From: Campylobacter peloridis LMG 23910
Lineage (GTDB): Bacteria; Campylobacterota; Campylobacteria; Campylobacterales; Campylobacteraceae
Reading direction: 5' to 3'
NCBI RefSeq assembly: GCF_000816785.1
Contig: NZ_CP007766.1
Location: forward strand, 1,178,001-1,242,000
Length of the DNA: 64,000 bases
Shown: positions 63,211-64,000 of the stretch, piece by piece
Layout of the letters: every line of letters begins with the position of its first letter
Position numbering within the stretch: the first letter of the stretch is position 1
The notes under the pieces: generated by a model
Seen by the model: the letters and a program-made list of their open reading frames with translations, nothing else
What the model was told of the DNA's origin: nothing
Databases searched by the model: none
Program-made: the position numbers and the translations under genes

Positions 63211-64000
63211 ATGGATAATTCTTTAATTTTACAGCAAGTTATCAATGGTTTTAGCTTAGGAAGCATGTATGCGCTTATTGCCATAGGCTATACCATGGTA
63301 TATGGAGTTTTAAGACTTATAAATTTTGCTCATGGTGATATCATGATGGTAGGTGCTTATGCAGCTTTATTTTGTGTAACAAATATGAATGTTCCCTTTT
63401 TAGGGGCTTTATCTTTAGCAATGCTTTTTGCTGCTGCTTTAGGTATAGCTATTGATAAAGTTGCATACAAGCCATTAAGAAAAGCACCAAGAATTTCATT
63501 ATTAATTACAGCCATAGGAATTAGTTTTTTAATACAAAATGTTTTTAATGTTTTATTTGGTTCAACTCCTAAATATTTTCCTGTTCCTAGCTATCTTGAA
63601 ACTATAATTAATTTTAATAATCTTAGCATAAGTATAAATAGTATTTTAGTTCCAATTTTGACTTTTTTTATTTTACTAATCGTGCTTTTTATACTTTATA
63701 AAAGCAAATATGGAATTGCCATTAGAGCTTTAGCTTTTGATATACACACTGTAAATTTAATGGGAATTGATGCAAATCGCATTATAGCTATAGTATTTGC
63801 ACTAGGTTCAGCTTTAGCTGCTATTGGTGGAATTTTTTGGGCAGTAAGTTATCCTTCAGTAGATCCTAGTATGGGAACTCTTATTGGACTTAAGGCATTT
63901 GGAGCAGCTGTTTTAGGCGGTATAGGTTCAGTAGCTGGTGCAGTATTAGGTGGTTTAATTATCGGATTTACAGAAGTAGTTGTAGTTGCTATTTTTCCAG
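63211..64000 (+). CDS. livH: Branched-chain amino-acid ABC permease LivH (cut by window end)
   Basis: First 263 residues of the LivH inner-membrane permease, translated from ATG 63211. Motifs NGFSLGSMYALIAIGYTMVYG near residue 10, RLINFAHGDIMMVGAYAAL near 35 and, near 225, GLKAFGAAVLGGIGSVAGA (the LivHM EAA-like loop). About eight membrane segments. The leader has a duplicated AAAGGTTC (63193-63208), giving two potential ribosome binding sites. livM, livG and livF would be expected beyond the window. Equivalent of Cj1017c. Confidence 0.95.
   Translation, partial: MDNSLILQQVINGFSLGSMYALIAIGYTMVYGVLRLINFAHGDIMMVGAYAALFCVTNMNVPFLGALSLAMLFAAALGIAIDKVAYKPLRKAPRISLLITAIGISFLIQNVFNVLFGSTPKYFPVPSYLETIINFNNLSISINSILVPILTFFILLIVLFILYKSKYGIAIRALAFDIHTVNLMGIDANRIIAIVFALGSALAAIGGIFWAVSYPSVDPSMGTLIGLKAFGAAVLGGIGSVAGAVLGGLIIGFTEVVVVAIFP

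Overview
The window is AT-rich, densely coded chromosomal DNA from a Campylobacter, probably of the C. lari group. I infer this from the gene content: a complete major outer-membrane porin gene of the Campylobacter MOMP type, the leuS-secF-secD-yajC-lnt-metK run, a CprRS-type two-component pair beside hemerythrin genes, and flagellar, petABC and liv clusters that match C. jejuni gene for gene. The blocks are joined in a different order from C. jejuni. Species-level assignment cannot be made without a database search. No rRNA, tRNA, insertion sequence, prophage or CRISPR array is visible, and no gene-free stretch exceeds 300 bases.

Region 1 (1-19542) is housekeeping. Leftward genes are leuS (truncated by the window edge), a small membrane protein, the SecDF-YajC translocase accessory complex and metK. 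Rightward genes are lnt (lipoprotein acylation) and then one long run from sstT to aat: serine/threonine uptake, pyrB, pepF, an SspB-like protein, a UvrD-type helicase, truB, csrA, ispE, smpB, a thioredoxin-like lipoprotein, clpS, clpA and aat. Many neighbours overlap by 4 nt. The last genes form a proteolysis theme: Aat adds N-degron residues, ClpS recognises them, ClpA unfolds them, and SmpB and the SspB-like protein serve ssrA-tagged substrates.

Region 2 (19543-31000) holds flgB-flgC-fliE-pbpB behind a good sigma-54 promoter, then a decayed surface-protein repeat fragment, hemH with a sugar-type oxidoreductase/aminotransferase pair (leftward), and alaS-maf-pbpA (rightward). Region 3 (31000-41300) has the MsrPQ periplasmic methionine sulfoxide reductase, a large Tat-exported flavoprotein, copper export (copA plus a CopZ-like chaperone), yebC, a cyclophilin, DedA and a split ThrE-type exporter.

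Region 4 (41240-53694) is leftward: argS, tatA, gmk, a highly acidic repeat protein whose reading frame is broken inside a 12-bp tandem array, fliR, an orphan LolD-like ATPase, tsf-rpsB, petABC (cytochrome bc1) and mnmG. Region 5 (53819-64000) has ribE, a PgeF-like protein, a small hypothetical, CprRS, two tandem hemerythrin/Cys-cluster proteins, a ribbon-helix-helix protein, the porin, a cytochrome c and the livJ-livK-livH branched-chain amino-acid uptake genes, with livH cut by the window end.

The most unusual item is the EENI-repeat acidic gene at 43698-45354. It carries two 12-bp arrays that encode the same tetrapeptide with different synonymous codons and has a 2-nt deletion that splits a 552-residue reading frame. 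Also of note are an SspB-like ClpXP adaptor candidate, hairpins that pair with ribosome binding sites upstream of msrP and of a small membrane protein gene, hemerythrins with a C-terminal Cys cluster, and gene remnants at 22828-23008 and 60234-60467. C. jejuni locus comparisons throughout are from memory, not from a search.
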